Made by a program: the position numbers and the translations under genes. A stretch of DNA of 11,061 nucleotides from CAZHHM01 sp964532225 (GTDB taxonomy: Bacteria > Margulisbacteria > WOR-1 > JAKLHX01). Positions 1 through 5,683 of the stretch are shown here, piece by piece. The notes under the pieces were generated by a model. It was not told the DNA's origin. It did not search any database and worked only from the letters and a program-made list of their open reading frames with translations. The stretch's first letter is position 1; each line of letters starts with the position of its first letter. The stretch spans positions 1-11,061 of the forward strand of contig CAZHHM010000033.1 in assembly GCA_964532225.1 (NCBI GenBank). Direction: 5' to 3'.

Positions 1-53
1 CGGAATTCAACTCGGGATCGTCAGGGGCGGGGACCATATACTTTGAGGATTAA
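1..53 (+). CDS. C-terminal tail of an unidentified protein (partial)
   Basis: Reading from base 3, an open frame runs to tandem TAA TAA stops at 51-56 and encodes EFNSGSSGAGTIYFED. The Gly/Ser-rich stretch followed by a hydrophobic GTIYFED strand resembles the last beta-strand of carbohydrate-binding or other beta-sandwich domains, but 16 residues cannot establish a family. The tandem stop and the downstream gene only 18 nt away, with its own Shine-Dalgarno, support this as a real gene end and a shared transcript. The other two forward frames also stay open for a short distance, so the frame choice is tentative. Confidence 0.4.
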   Translation, partial: EFNSGSSGAGTIYFED

Positions 54-61
54 TAATATCC

Positions 62-68
62 GGAGGTG
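62..68 (+). promoter_or_regulatory. Shine-Dalgarno that decides the start of the small membrane protein
   Basis: GGAGGTG lies 5 nt before ATG 72 (measured from the end of GGAGG). The in-frame GTG at 66 lies inside this Shine-Dalgarno and so cannot be the start. This moves the start from 66 to 72. Confidence 0.75.
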
Positions 69-71
69 AAC

Positions 72-320
72 ATGGGTACATTTATTTTAGTTCTGAACCT
101 TTTCATTATATTCTTGTGTGCGGTTTGCGTGTTCGCGGTGGTAGCCCCTCAACGGACGGTCGACTGGACGCTTGAGAAGACCAAGGGAACCCTCAGGTTC
201 TATGGGTTCGAGGGAGAGATAAGGTCCACGGCAAGATCCAAGCAGATCATCAGGTTCGGGCATTTGATAGTGCTGGTCATGTATGTCGGGTTGATGTATA
301 TAATAAATTCTGTATTATAG
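72..320 (+). CDS. small two-helix membrane protein, unknown function
   Basis: This is an 82-residue protein that I do not recognise. Residues 3-25 form a strongly hydrophobic segment (FILVLNLFIIFLCAVCVFAV). A charged loop follows, with RTVDWTLEKTKGTLRFYG and a basic stretch RSTARSKQIIR. A second hydrophobic segment covers about residues 62-81. It therefore looks like a hairpin inner-membrane protein with a basic loop of about 35 residues. The start is ATG 72, preceded by GGAGGTG. It sits 18 nt after the end of the upstream gene, so it is probably the last gene of an operon entering the window. No terminator follows; the next promoter begins about 29 nt downstream. The clear Shine-Dalgarno and the two helices suggest a real gene, but no function can be assigned. 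Confidence 0.7.
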   Translation: MGTFILVLNLFIIFLCAVCVFAVVAPQRTVDWTLEKTKGTLRFYGFEGEIRSTARSKQIIRFGHLIVLVMYVGLMYIINSVL

Positions 321-345
321 GAATTTGGCCATATAACAGGGAAAG

Positions 346-377
346 CTATTGACAATAGGGCGGTATACTATTAATAT
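346..377 (+). promoter_or_regulatory. sigma70-type promoter of the outer-membrane protein gene, with palindrome over the -35
   Basis: A consensus -35 TTGACA (349-354) is followed after 17 bp by TAATAT (372-377), a 4/6 match to the -10 consensus. Transcription would begin near 384. The -35 lies inside a perfect 13-bp inverted repeat, CTATTG-A-CAATAG (346-358), which could be an operator. Part of that symmetry comes from TTGACA itself. Confidence 0.6.
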
Positions 378-383
378 ATTATG

Positions 384-522
384 AGGTGGTTAAAGGAGGT
401 GAAATTCGAAGATCTCCACCAAGACCGCAGATCCGGGAGGGAAGTTCAGAAAGGCAACTAGGATACTTCGCTGAACGGAACGCCTGGTAAGCGGACCGAC
501 AAAAAGATCTAAGCAAAACCAA
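384..522 (+). ncRNA. long structured 5' leader of the outer-membrane protein gene, candidate cis-regulatory RNA
   Basis: This is about 140 nt of non-coding leader with several GC-containing pairings. GGAGGT (395-400) can pair with ATCTCC (412-417). GATCT (411-415) can pair with AGATC (429-433) or with the distal AGATC (505-509). GTTCAG (444-449) pairs with CTGAAC (471-476). Its loop bases AGGC (452-455) can pair with GCCT (482-485), which would make an H-type pseudoknot. TTCGCT (467-472) can alternatively pair with AGCGGA (490-495). CCGC (425-428) matches GCGG (491-494). The competing partners look switch-like. I could not match it to a riboswitch class I know; it lacks the GEMM (cyclic-di-GMP) core. 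The fold was derived by eye only. Confidence 0.4.
392..402 (+). promoter_or_regulatory. orphan perfect Shine-Dalgarno inside the leader
   Basis: AAAGGAGGTGA is a near-perfect match to the anti-Shine-Dalgarno, yet the nearest plausible gene start is ATG 523, about 120 nt away. No ATG, GTG or TTG follows at normal spacing; only an ATT at 404 does. Its GGAGGT core can be hidden by pairing with 412-417. Confidence 0.5.
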
Positions 523-1287
523 ATGAAAAAAGCACTAACATTAGTATTAGCAGCAGCTTTCGTTTGCACCGTTGTAGCAAGCTCAATGGCCAGGACCTTG
601 GAAGAGGAAAAGGCCGCCGTCAGAAAGTATCTCACGGTCATCGATGCCAAGATAGTGAAAGCTAGGGCGGCAAAACAGACCGCAAAAGTGAAGATGCTCC
701 AGGGCGAGAAAAAGGGCACGCTCGCAAGGTGGTACAAACTGAAAGCTCAGATGGAGGCCGCACCGGCACCAGCACCGGCACCGGCTCCAGCACCGGCACC
801 AGCACCTGCAGTATCTGCAGCACCGGCTGAGGCAAAGATGGGCGTTGCTCTCGGAGTTAACGCAGGTCTTATCGCTGGCAAATTCGGCGTCGCGGGCAAC
901 CTCGACTACGATATCAGCAGCCTTATCCCGGGAACCAAGGTCAGAGTAGGCGGTAACTACATCAGTGGCAACAACTCAGTGGGCAATGATGACTTCAAGG
1001 TCGTCAACGCTAAACTGGGCGCCATTTATGACGTGACCAGCATGCTCGCAGGCCTCGGAGTTCCAGGTACATGGTATGTTGGCGGTGACGTCCTCATCCC
1101 TGTGAAGGTCAACAGATCCAGAACAGGTAAGTGGGGTGCAGAAGCAGTACTGGGCTACAATTATGCTGCCGATTTCGGTATCATCAATGCAGAGCTCGGT
1201 TACGGCGCTGTGAAGTATGTTGACAGCAAGACCATCGGTGCGCTGAAAGGCGTTAACGCGACGGTCGGCTACGCATACGCGTTCTAA
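523..1287 (+). CDS. outer-membrane beta-barrel protein with helical stalk and Ala-Pro linker
   Basis: This 254-residue precursor has a signal peptide, MKKALTLVLAAAFVCTVVASSMA, with likely cleavage after residue 23 (SMA|RT). Residues 24-78 are rich in Lys, Glu and Ala and are predicted helical, possibly a coiled coil. Residues 79-96 are an uninterrupted Ala-Pro linker. Residues 105-254 alternate polar and hydrophobic residues in strand-like segments (MGVALGVNAGL, KVRVGGNYIS, TWYVGGDVLIPV, GAEAVLGYNY, INAELGYGAV) and end GYAYAF. The terminal Phe fits a BAM-assembled barrel, perhaps of eight strands. The helix and rigid linker would lie in the periplasm and may reach the cell wall; this is inference. 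There is no Shine-Dalgarno next to ATG 523. The gene is transcribed alone, from its own promoter through a long leader to a strong terminator, as expected for an abundant envelope protein. The specific family is not recognised. Confidence 0.8.
   Translation: MKKALTLVLAAAFVCTVVASSMARTLEEEKAAVRKYLTVIDAKIVKARAAKQTAKVKMLQGEKKGTLARWYKLKAQMEAAPAPAPAPAPAPAPAPAVSAAPAEAKMGVALGVNAGLIAGKFGVAGNLDYDISSLIPGTKVRVGGNYISGNNSVGNDDFKVVNAKLGAIYDVTSMLAGLGVPGTWYVGGDVLIPVKVNRSRTGKWGAEAVLGYNYAADFGIINAELGYGAVKYVDSKTIGALKGVNATVGYAYAF
760..810 (+). repeat. in-frame GCA-CCG hexamer repeat encoding the Ala-Pro linker
   Basis: Degenerate tandem copies of GCxCCx, about eight units, encode alternating Ala and Pro at residues 80-96 of the outer-membrane protein. 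Repeats like this can change copy number by slippage in steps of six bases, which would alter linker length and keep the frame. Confidence 0.8.
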
Positions 1288-1309
1288 GCTGAACCAGAAG
1301 ACGATAATT

Positions 1310-1341
1310 GAGGCCTCCGCTTCGGCGGGGGTCTCTTTTTT
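1310..1341 (+). terminator. intrinsic terminator after the outer-membrane protein gene
   Basis: GAGGCCTCCGC (1310-1320) pairs over 11 positions, including two G-T wobbles, with GCGGGGGTCTC (1325-1335) around a TTCG tetraloop. Six Ts follow (1336-1341). This is a strong factor-independent terminator, 22 nt after the stop codon. Confidence 0.93.
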
Positions 1342-1342
1342 G

Positions 1343-1371
1343 TATAATTCGCTCTTAAAGTGTGATATGAT
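1343..1371 (+). promoter_or_regulatory. putative promoter elements of the helicase gene
   Basis: There are two -10 candidates. TATGAT (1366-1371) ends 6 nt before ATG 1378, so transcription would begin at or next to the start codon and give a leaderless mRNA. A perfect TATAAT (1343-1348) directly abuts the upstream terminator's T-tract and would give a leader of about 22 nt. Neither has a good -35, and no Shine-Dalgarno precedes ATG 1378. Confidence 0.45.
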
Positions 1372-1377
1372 TGACTA

Positions 1378-2598
1378 ATGGATAAACAACCCCCGGTCTC
1401 AGCCTCATTTTTCGGATTAGGGATAGCACCAAAGATACTCGAGATCCTTGACAGGATGAAGTTCAAAGTGCCTACGCCTATACAGCTTAAAGCCCTGCCT
1501 ATTGCCATCGAAGGCAAGGATATAATCGGGATAGCCCAGACAGGAACAGGAAAAACGCTGGCCTTCGGCATCCCGATGATACAAAGGCTCGTTCAGACAC
1601 AGGGTAAAGGGCTTGTCCTGGTCCCGACTAGGGAGCTTGCCATTCAGGTGAATGAAGCCGTACGAAAGCTGGCTCAGCAGTTCGCGATGAGAACGACCGT
1701 GCTTGTAGGCGGGGGCTCTATGTACATGCAGACACAGGACCTGAGAAGGGGCTCAAGGTTGCTGATATGCACACCCGGGAGATTGCTCGACCATATATCG
1801 CAGCGTAACGTGAGACTGTCAGACATTAAGATGCTTGTCCTTGACGAGGCTGACAGGATGCTCGATATGGGTTTTGCTCCGCAGATAGAGAAGATACTTG
1901 CGCAGATACCCAAAGACAGACAGACCATGCTCTTTTCGGCGACCATGCCTGAGAAGATAGTGAAGATGGCCGTTAATCACATGAAGCTTCCTGTAAGTGT
2001 TGAGATAGCGCGCTCAGGCACGGCCGCAGAGCATGTTAAGCAGGAGCTCTTCATAATAAGGCATGAGGAAAAATACCGTCTCCTTATAAAAATGCTTGAA
2101 AGATATCTTGGTCCTGTGCTGCTTTTCTGCAGGACAAAACGCGGGGCCAAAAGGATAACTCTGGATATACGCCATTCCGGTTTCAGCGCAGCAGAGATAC
2201 ATTCTAATAGGTCGCTGCAGCAAAGAAGGGAAGCCCTGGAAGGTTTTAAGTCAGGTAAATATAAGGTCCTGGTGGCGACCGATATAGCGTCGCGCGGGAT
2301 CGACGTAAAAGGAATCGAACTGGTCATAAACTATGATCTCCCCGACGATGCCGAGGACTACATCCACCGTATCGGAAGGACAGGAAGGGCAGGGCACAAA
2401 GGGATCGCGGTCTCCTTTGCCACCCCTGAACAGGGAGGCGACGTAAAAAAGATCGAAAGACTTATGAGAAGCCAGCTTCCTGTGGTAAAGCACCCGGACA
2501 TCCCCACTGCCGAGTTCACTTCATTTGCCCCTACTTCAAGAAGAGGCCCTGTAAGAAGGAGTTTCCATTCTCACAGGAAAAGGCGCTTCGGAAGATAG
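1378..2598 (+). CDS. DEAD-box ATP-dependent RNA helicase, RhlE-like
   Basis: This is a 406-residue cytoplasmic RNA helicase with a complete motif set: the Q motif (F12 and PTPIQ 32-36), motif I AQTGTGKT (53-60), Ia PTRELA (83-88), Ib TPGRLLD (132-138), motif II DEAD (156-159), motif III SAT (187-189), motif V ATDIASRGID (300-309) and motif VI HRIGRTGR (330-337). The core ends near 365. A short basic tail with several Arg and Lys residues (about 387-406) probably contributes to non-specific RNA binding. Core-plus-short-tail architecture and motif context resemble RhlE more than DbpA or CsdA, which carry extra C-terminal RNA-binding domains. The family unwinds short RNA duplexes in ribosome assembly, mRNA decay or cold adaptation. 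It is a single-gene unit behind a terminator, convergent with the DUF4239 gene with a 25-nt gap and no clear terminator between them. Confidence 0.95.
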   Translation: MDKQPPVSASFFGLGIAPKILEILDRMKFKVPTPIQLKALPIAIEGKDIIGIAQTGTGKTLAFGIPMIQRLVQTQGKGLVLVPTRELAIQVNEAVRKLAQQFAMRTTVLVGGGSMYMQTQDLRRGSRLLICTPGRLLDHISQRNVRLSDIKMLVLDEADRMLDMGFAPQIEKILAQIPKDRQTMLFSATMPEKIVKMAVNHMKLPVSVEIARSGTAAEHVKQELFIIRHEEKYRLLIKMLERYLGPVLLFCRTKRGAKRITLDIRHSGFSAAEIHSNRSLQQRREALEGFKSGKYKVLVATDIASRGIDVKGIELVINYDLPDDAEDYIHRIGRTGRAGHKGIAVSFATPEQGGDVKKIERLMRSQLPVVKHPDIPTAEFTSFAPTSRRGPVRRSFHSHRKRRFGR

Positions 2599-2623
2599 AT
2601 CCGTTCACGCAGTCTGGAGCTGT

Positions 2624-3415
2624 TCAGGGCGTGTTGATGTAGGCCAGTACACTGCCGAGCGAGTCTGTCCCTATCCCCGACGATCCGGAGAACGGCAGGT
2701 CGAGCACCAGAATGGTGAACAGAACAAGCGAGATCGTTCCGCTAAGAAGACAGGTCATGATGAGCTGAGCCATGAAATTCTCGGTCCCGAAAAAGAACAT
2801 GAAAGATATCGTGGCCGCGGCTCCGATCAGCAGCACGCTCCAAAGCACGGGATGTATGACGCTGGCGCTGTCCATGAGCCTTTGATGCCTGTATCCTCCG
2901 GCTTCGTCCAGATTCTTTAATAATTCCGTGAGGAATATCTTTTCTTTTTCATTCCCAGGCTCTATGGCTATAACAGCCGAATAGAGGTCTTTAAAGGCCT
3001 TCTCCGTTTTAGAGCTTCCGGAGCCGGTAGAAAGCAGTGGCCATTCATCATTTATGGCGCTGTAAGTGTAGACCCTCAGACCGTCCCTTATGCTGTTGCC
3101 CGTGCTTTCTCCGAAAGCCGAGCTGAGATCGAAAGCGGTCGCTATGGACCTGGCCTCTCCTGATGTATTCGTGATGGAGCGGTCGAAGCTCTGCCATGCA
3201 ACAACTACCATGAACGCGAGCAGTACGGCGTATACAACGCCTAGCGTGGTGAAGATGAACCCGGCCACGTCATTATGCAGTTTCAGCCTGTGGGTCGGGA
3301 CAGCTCTCCTTACGATCATAAGGCCGGCCGACGAGATCAGCGCCGAAAAGATGACGAACAGGATCGCGAGGAGCGGGGTCGGGACAGAGTTCAAAATAAA
3401 TTGAGCCGCTTGCAT
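2624..3415 (-). CDS. DUF4239 family integral membrane protein
   Basis: This is a 263-residue protein from ATG 3415. Four hydrophobic segments lie at about residues 13-33, 53-75, 187-208 and 215-238. Two N-terminal helices are followed by a soluble region of about 110 residues (about 76-186) and two C-terminal helices. The motif LHNDVAGFIFTTLGVVYAVLLAF, the EWP in the soluble region, the RHQRL-type segment before helix 3, FFFG after it, and LDLPFSG near the end are characteristic of DUF4239, a family of unknown function. ATG 3415 is one base after the upstream msrBA stop, with AAAGGTG about 9 nt before it. A GTG at 3427 would give four more residues and an 11-nt overlap. Translation is probably coupled to msrBA. 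It has no redox Cys pair, so it is unlikely to pass electrons to MsrBA by thiol exchange. Confidence 0.82.
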   Translation of the reverse strand: MQAAQFILNSVPTPLLAILFVIFSALISSAGLMIVRRAVPTHRLKLHNDVAGFIFTTLGVVYAVLLAFMVVVAWQSFDRSITNTSGEARSIATAFDLSSAFGESTGNSIRDGLRVYTYSAINDEWPLLSTGSGSSKTEKAFKDLYSAVIAIEPGNEKEKIFLTELLKNLDEAGGYRHQRLMDSASVIHPVLWSVLLIGAAATISFMFFFGTENFMAQLIMTCLLSGTISLVLFTILVLDLPFSGSSGIGTDSLGSVLAYINTP

Positions 3416-3416
3416 A

Positions 3417-4397
3417 TCAGTGAACACCTTTCTTCCGTTTTTCCAGATATTTCTGGTGATATTCCTCCGCCATGAAGAAATCTGATGCCGGCAGGACCTG
3501 GGTAACGATAGGGGAGCGGAAGCCCCTCTGCGCTATGTCCCTGGATGAGAGGGCTTCTTTCTTTTGTCTGTCCGAATAAAAGAATATGACCGATCGATAT
3601 TGTTCTCCTACGTCAGGGCCCTGTCTGTTCAGGGTGGTCGGGTCATGTATCTTCCAGAAAACGTCAAGAAGAGCTCTATAGCTGATCACCTCCGGGTCGA
3701 ACTTGATATGGACCACTTCAGCATGGCCGGTCCTACCGGAGCAGACCTTTTCATATGTCGGTTCGGGTACTTTCCCCCCTGCATAACCTACGGAAGTATC
3801 GATCACACCTTTGAGCCTGTCAAATTCTTCCTGTATATGCCAGAAGCACCCTCCGCCGAAGGTCGCCTGCTCATAAGCTTCTTTTGACCCGGAGGGGAAG
3901 AACACGAGCGCCGCGCCGTTGATGCAGTATCTCTTTCCAGAAGGCGGGGGCCCGTCGTCGAAAACGTGCCCGAGATGGCTGCCGCATCTGGCGCAGAGCA
4001 CTTCAGTCCTTACCATCCAGTGGGACCTGTCCTCTTTTTCGTCGATGTTCAGCTCTGACACAGGCCTGTTGTAGCTTGGCCAGCCCGTACCGGAATCAAA
4101 TTTCGTGTCCGATCTGAAAAGGTCGGTACCGCACCTTACGCAGCGGTAAAGGCCCTGTCCCTTATTGGCCTCGAACATGCAGGTGAAAGGGCGTTCAGTC
4201 CCTTTTTTTGTCGTTATTTCGTATTGTTCCGTGGTCAGAAGCTTTTTCCATTCGGCATCGGTCCTTTGTATCTTGCTTACCACAACGACCTTCCCCAGGG
4301 AAGCATCGAATAATTTGATCATTTCCTGCATAGAGTAAGCTCCGTTCGTTAAAAAGGCGAGGACCACTGTGATCAAGACGGACCTGAACATCCTCAT
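3417..4397 (-). CDS. msrBA: exported MsrB-MsrA methionine sulfoxide reductase fusion
   Basis: This bifunctional enzyme (326 residues from ATG 4397) reduces both methionine-sulfoxide stereoisomers. Residues 1-22 form a signal peptide (RSVLITVVLAFLTNGAYS), so it should act in the periplasm or be lipid-associated. The MsrB domain (about 45-168) has zinc pairs C86/C89 and C135/C138, SGTGWPS, HLGHVFDDGP and the catalytic Cys C158 in RYCINGAAL (usually RYCINSASL). The MsrA domain (about 175-325) has the catalytic GGGCFW (C184), GYAGG, GRTGHAE, HDPTT and GEQYRS. The B-then-A order is the reverse of the common MsrA-MsrB fusion. The frame is open upstream to a TTG at 4445, but the signal peptide and a TATAAT 6 nt before ATG 4397 favour 4397. 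ATG 4391 is also possible. It follows the ykgJ-like gene by 54 nt and precedes the DUF4239 gene directly. Confidence 0.93.
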   Translation of the reverse strand: MRMFRSVLITVVLAFLTNGAYSMQEMIKLFDASLGKVVVVSKIQRTDAEWKKLLTTEQYEITTKKGTERPFTCMFEANKGQGLYRCVRCGTDLFRSDTKFDSGTGWPSYNRPVSELNIDEKEDRSHWMVRTEVLCARCGSHLGHVFDDGPPPSGKRYCINGAALVFFPSGSKEAYEQATFGGGCFWHIQEEFDRLKGVIDTSVGYAGGKVPEPTYEKVCSGRTGHAEVVHIKFDPEVISYRALLDVFWKIHDPTTLNRQGPDVGEQYRSVIFFYSDRQKKEALSSRDIAQRGFRSPIVTQVLPASDFFMAEEYHQKYLEKRKKGVH

Positions 4398-4409
4398 AGG
4401 GCCATTATA
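4398..4409 (-). promoter_or_regulatory. -10 element directly before msrBA
   Basis: On the minus strand a perfect TATAAT (plus-strand 4404-4409) is followed by 6 nt and then ATG 4397. The transcript would start at or within a base or two of the ATG. The -35 region (TTCCTA at 17 bp) is weak. It would let msrBA be expressed independently of the upstream ykgJ-like gene. Confidence 0.5.
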
Positions 4410-4451
4410 CTGCGTTCTGTGATAGTTAGGAATAAACCACATCAAGTTCTA

Positions 4452-4862
4452 TTAGTTGTCCGGCCTGTACCCGCATCCGGGAAGGAACACAGGTTCTTTG
4501 AAGTAGTGGAGCAGAGGGAAATTCCTGCATATCCCCGGTCTCCATGTGTAGTCCCCGCATTTTCCGTCTGGAAGCAGGCTTTTGCATTCGAACACGAGCG
4601 ACATCGCTTCGATATCGGTCCGGAGATACCTGAAATTGAAAAGCCACTGGATCCACATCAAGGCAAGCTTTGTGAACAAGGGGCTTTTCGTCTGCGAAGG
4701 AGACATCTCGAGATATATCTGCCTGCAGCATTGGCCGCACATGAGACATTTGCCCCGGATCCCGTGCTTGGGTCTCAGGATGTAGCGCTTAAGGATGTTG
4801 CCGAGGAAGTTGTCGGCAATGACAAGGCACATTAAGACCCTTCTTAGTATCTGCGATATCAC
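4452..4862 (-). CDS. YkgJ-like cysteine-cluster protein (putative Zn/Fe-binding)
   Basis: This is a 136-residue protein from GTG 4862. Eight cysteines follow the YkgJ pattern: CLMCGQCC (C39, C42, C45, C46), then C93, C102, C112 in RPGICRNFP and C130 near the end. The CxxCGxCC opening and the C-x-RPxxCRxFP segment mark the UPF0153/YkgJ family, which is predicted to chelate zinc or iron and has no firmly known reaction. The region between, about 55-92, is hydrophobic with several Trp and Phe. The frame is open to ATG 4946, but that start would overlap the divergent deacetylase gene; TATAAT ending 6 nt before GTG 4862 argues for the shorter protein. It is the first gene of the leftward group with msrBA and the DUF4239 gene, which suggests a role in envelope redox or metal handling. 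Confidence 0.82.
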   Translation of the reverse strand: MISQILRRVLMCLVIADNFLGNILKRYILRPKHGIRGKCLMCGQCCRQIYLEMSPSQTKSPLFTKLALMWIQWLFNFRYLRTDIEAMSLVFECKSLLPDGKCGDYTWRPGICRNFPLLHYFKEPVFLPGCGYRPDN

Positions 4863-4899
4863 TAGAAAATTATATCTCCGCTGGTCTATAATTAACAGT
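4863..4899. promoter_or_regulatory. compact divergent promoter pair between the ykgJ-like and deacetylase genes
   Basis: Two perfect -10 hexamers point away from each other: TATAAT on the minus strand (4869-4874), 6 nt before GTG 4862, and TATAAT on the plus strand (4887-4892), 7 nt before GTG 4900. They are 12 bp apart, so each polymerase footprint would cover the other promoter. Neither has a convincing -35. Only 37 bp separate the two start codons. Confidence 0.55.
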
Positions 4900-5673
4900 G
4901 TGAAAAGACCGTTATTTCCCGTGATGGCCATTGCGCTCGTCCTCATATGCCAGGCCGCTTACGCAATTTATCTTTCCAGGCAGGAGATCTCCGCAAAGTA
5001 TGCCAGTGCAAGGCCGAAATACTGGTCAGAGTTCCAGCACGGCATCAAGACAAGGATCGACTCATCGGAGGAGGCGATAGCGCTCACTTTCGATCTTTGC
5101 GGGAATGACGGCGACACTTTCGACAGGGAACTGTTGGACTATATACTGGCCAATGAGGTCGAGTGCACGGTGTTCGTCAACTCAAGATGGATAGATAATT
5201 TCGCTAGGGAGTTCTACGATATCTCCGAGGAGCCTTTCATCGAGATCGAGAACCACGGACACAGACATATCCCGCTTTCCGTTAACGGCAGGAAGCAGTA
5301 CGGCATTCAGGGGACCGCATCTCCCGCCGAGGTCTATGACGAGATCATGGACGCCGATGAAAAGATTTGGAAGCTGACGGGACGCAAGCCGAAGTTCTTC
5401 AGGTCCGGTACGGCATTCTATGATGATGTCGCGATACGCATCGCTTCGGACCTCGGATATAAGATTGCCGGATACTCCGTGATGGGAAATGCGCAAAACA
5501 CTCCTGCCGATAAGGTGCGGGACACGATTTGTTCGGCTGAGCCGGGATCGATAATACTGCTCCATATAAACCGTCCCGGGACAGGCGTCTCCGAAGGTGT
5601 CATGCAGGCCGTTCCCATATTGGAGCGCAGAGGGATAAAGCTGGTCAAACTGCGGGATCTCCCGTTGAAATAA
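4900..5673 (+). CDS. membrane-anchored or exported polysaccharide deacetylase (NodB-like), divergent
   Basis: This is a 257-residue protein from GTG 4900. Residues 8-23 are a signal anchor or signal peptide (VMAIALVLICQAAYAI). The NodB-like domain runs from about 58 to 253. Motif 1 is ALTFDLCG with D65 in the catalytic-base position, but the second Asp of the usual TFDD is Leu66. Motif 2 is NHGHRH, giving the metal-binding HxxxH (H119, H123). Motif 3 is FFRSGTAFYDD (R168) in place of the usual RxPxG. Motif 5 is SIILLHI (H222). The family removes N- or O-acetyl groups from chitin-like polymers, peptidoglycan or other glycans. The variant motifs leave open a different substrate or metal site. 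The frame is open back to ATG 4795, but that extension would overlap the ykgJ-like gene and lacks a Shine-Dalgarno. It is followed 10 nt later by the PHP-kinase gene. Confidence 0.85.
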   Translation: MKRPLFPVMAIALVLICQAAYAIYLSRQEISAKYASARPKYWSEFQHGIKTRIDSSEEAIALTFDLCGNDGDTFDRELLDYILANEVECTVFVNSRWIDNFAREFYDISEEPFIEIENHGHRHIPLSVNGRKQYGIQGTASPAEVYDEIMDADEKIWKLTGRKPKFFRSGTAFYDDVAIRIASDLGYKIAGYSVMGNAQNTPADKVRDTICSAEPGSIILLHINRPGTGVSEGVMQAVPILERRGIKLVKLRDLPLK

Positions 5674-5683
5674 GGAACATCAG

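Noticed and set aside
381..461. Possible 26-codon leader peptide (ATG 381, or GTG 399, to TAG 459-461)
   Set aside because: The predicted transcript start (about 384) lies after the ATG, GTG 399 overlaps the Shine-Dalgarno, and the peptide has no run of one amino acid that would suggest attenuation.
390..737. Minus-strand open frame opposite the leader and the N-terminus of the outer-membrane protein
   Set aside because: It is antisense to a gene with a clear signal peptide, promoter and terminator, and shows no Shine-Dalgarno or recognisable domain.
760..810. Short tandem DNA repeat as a possible CRISPR-like or mobile repeat
   Set aside because: The unit is 6 bp, in frame, and simply encodes Ala-Pro; there are no spacers.
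3090..3404. Plus-strand frame of 104 codons inside the DUF4239 gene
   Set aside because: It is a shadow of a gene with four clear membrane helices; its composition is that of antisense translation.
4419..4835. Plus-strand frame of 138 codons over the msrBA-ykgJ region
   Set aside because: It lies antisense to the ykgJ-like gene, whose Cys motifs are unmistakable, and has no Shine-Dalgarno or known motif.
4795..4899. N-terminal extension of the deacetylase to ATG 4795
   Set aside because: It would place 35 basic residues before the signal anchor and overlap the ykgJ-like coding region; the TATAAT before GTG 4900 and the signal-anchor position favour the shorter form.
4863..4946. N-terminal extension of the ykgJ-like protein to ATG 4946
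   Set aside because: It would run through the divergent promoter and into the deacetylase gene; GTG 4862 has a TATAAT at the spacing seen elsewhere in the window.
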